Shown here: positions 63,540 through 64,000 of the stretch, piece by piece
How positions within the stretch are numbered: position 1 is the stretch's first letter
Layout of the letters: each line of letters opens with the position of its first letter
Assembly (NCBI GenBank): GCA_902592445.1
Contig: CACJEN010000002.1
Location: forward strand, 124,001-188,000
Direction of reading: 5' to 3'
Source of the DNA: an uncultured Pelagibacteraceae bacterium
GTDB taxonomy: Bacteria > Pseudomonadota > Alphaproteobacteria > Pelagibacterales > Pelagibacteraceae
Length of the DNA: 64,000 nt
Translations under genes and position numbers: made by a program
The notes under the pieces: model-generated
Told to the model about the DNA's origin: nothing
The model's input: the letters and a program-made list of their open reading frames with translations, nothing else
The model's database searches: none

Positions 63540-64000
63540 ATGTCTTTAAACAAAAAAACTAAAGATAAAAAAGTTAATTTTGAATTTAACAAAGAATATT
63601 TAAGAGTTGTAACATCAAAAATTGCCAATAATGATACTCAATTTATAAACAATTCATTTAATGAGATGCATCCCGCAGATGCTGCAGATATAATTGAACA
63701 TTTAAGCCAAAATGATAGAGAAAGCTTAATAAAATTAAATAATTTTAATATAGATCCTGAAGTTTTTGTTGAGCTAAATGAGTCAATCCAAACTGAAATT
63801 ATTACTTATTTATCTTCAGATTCTATAGTTGGTATACTTAAAGGTTTAGAATCAGATGATGCAATTTCTATTTTAGAAAATGTTCCTGAGGAGGACAAAA
63901 ATTCAATTTTAAGTTCTCTACCACCTAAAGACCGATTTGCTCTACTTGAAAGTTTAAGTTATCCAGAAGACACAGCAGCAAGATTAATGCAACGTGAGTT
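63540..64000 (+). CDS. mgtE: Magnesium transporter MgtE (5' part; runs off window)
   Basis: MSLNKKTKDKK...NEMHPADAADIIEHL...VPEEDKNSILSSLPPKDRFALLESLSYPEDTAARLMQRE. Confidence 0.9.
   Translation, partial: MSLNKKTKDKKVNFEFNKEYLRVVTSKIANNDTQFINNSFNEMHPADAADIIEHLSQNDRESLIKLNNFNIDPEVFVELNESIQTEIITYLSSDSIVGILKGLESDDAISILENVPEEDKNSILSSLPPKDRFALLESLSYPEDTAARLMQRE

Overview
AT-rich, tightly packed alphaproteobacterial chromosome segment; gene content and order look SAR11/Pelagibacterales-like (inference from gene order and composition, no database search). The right half (about 33.3-61.9 kb) is a nearly continuous transcription/translation block: tRNA-Tyr, tRNA-Gly, tuf, tRNA-Trp, secE, nusG, rplKAJL, rpoBC, rpsLG, fusA, S10, spc and alpha operons, secY, adk. 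The left part has purC (partial), purB, map, sfsA, azlCD, and a predicted glucosylglycerate synthesis/phosphorolysis cluster (GT81-like synthase, MpgP-like phosphatase, GH13_18 phosphorylase) co-directional with a secreted TPR-CHAT protease. A trypsin-like protease with seven 13-aa Ca-binding-like repeats is divergent from the CHAT gene. The accessory zone (19.6-32.4 kb) holds two tRNA-bounded insertions. One is about 2 kb at tRNA-Leu(TAA), with the promoter plus 5' half of the tRNA duplicated. The other is about 7.5 kb at tRNA-Thr(TGT), with a perfect 48-bp att-like repeat and a 21-bp inner repeat at both ends, and no recognisable integrase. The second island carries PrsW, two 2-TM proteins, a Sel1 protein, a strongly structured intergenic RNA/DNA element, an RHH-like small protein, a DUF2130-type coiled-coil PD-(D/E)XK protein and a reader-domain+NucS-like nuclease. 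The last module is my best candidate for an undescribed (defence-like) system. All functional calls come from reading the sequence and motifs only.
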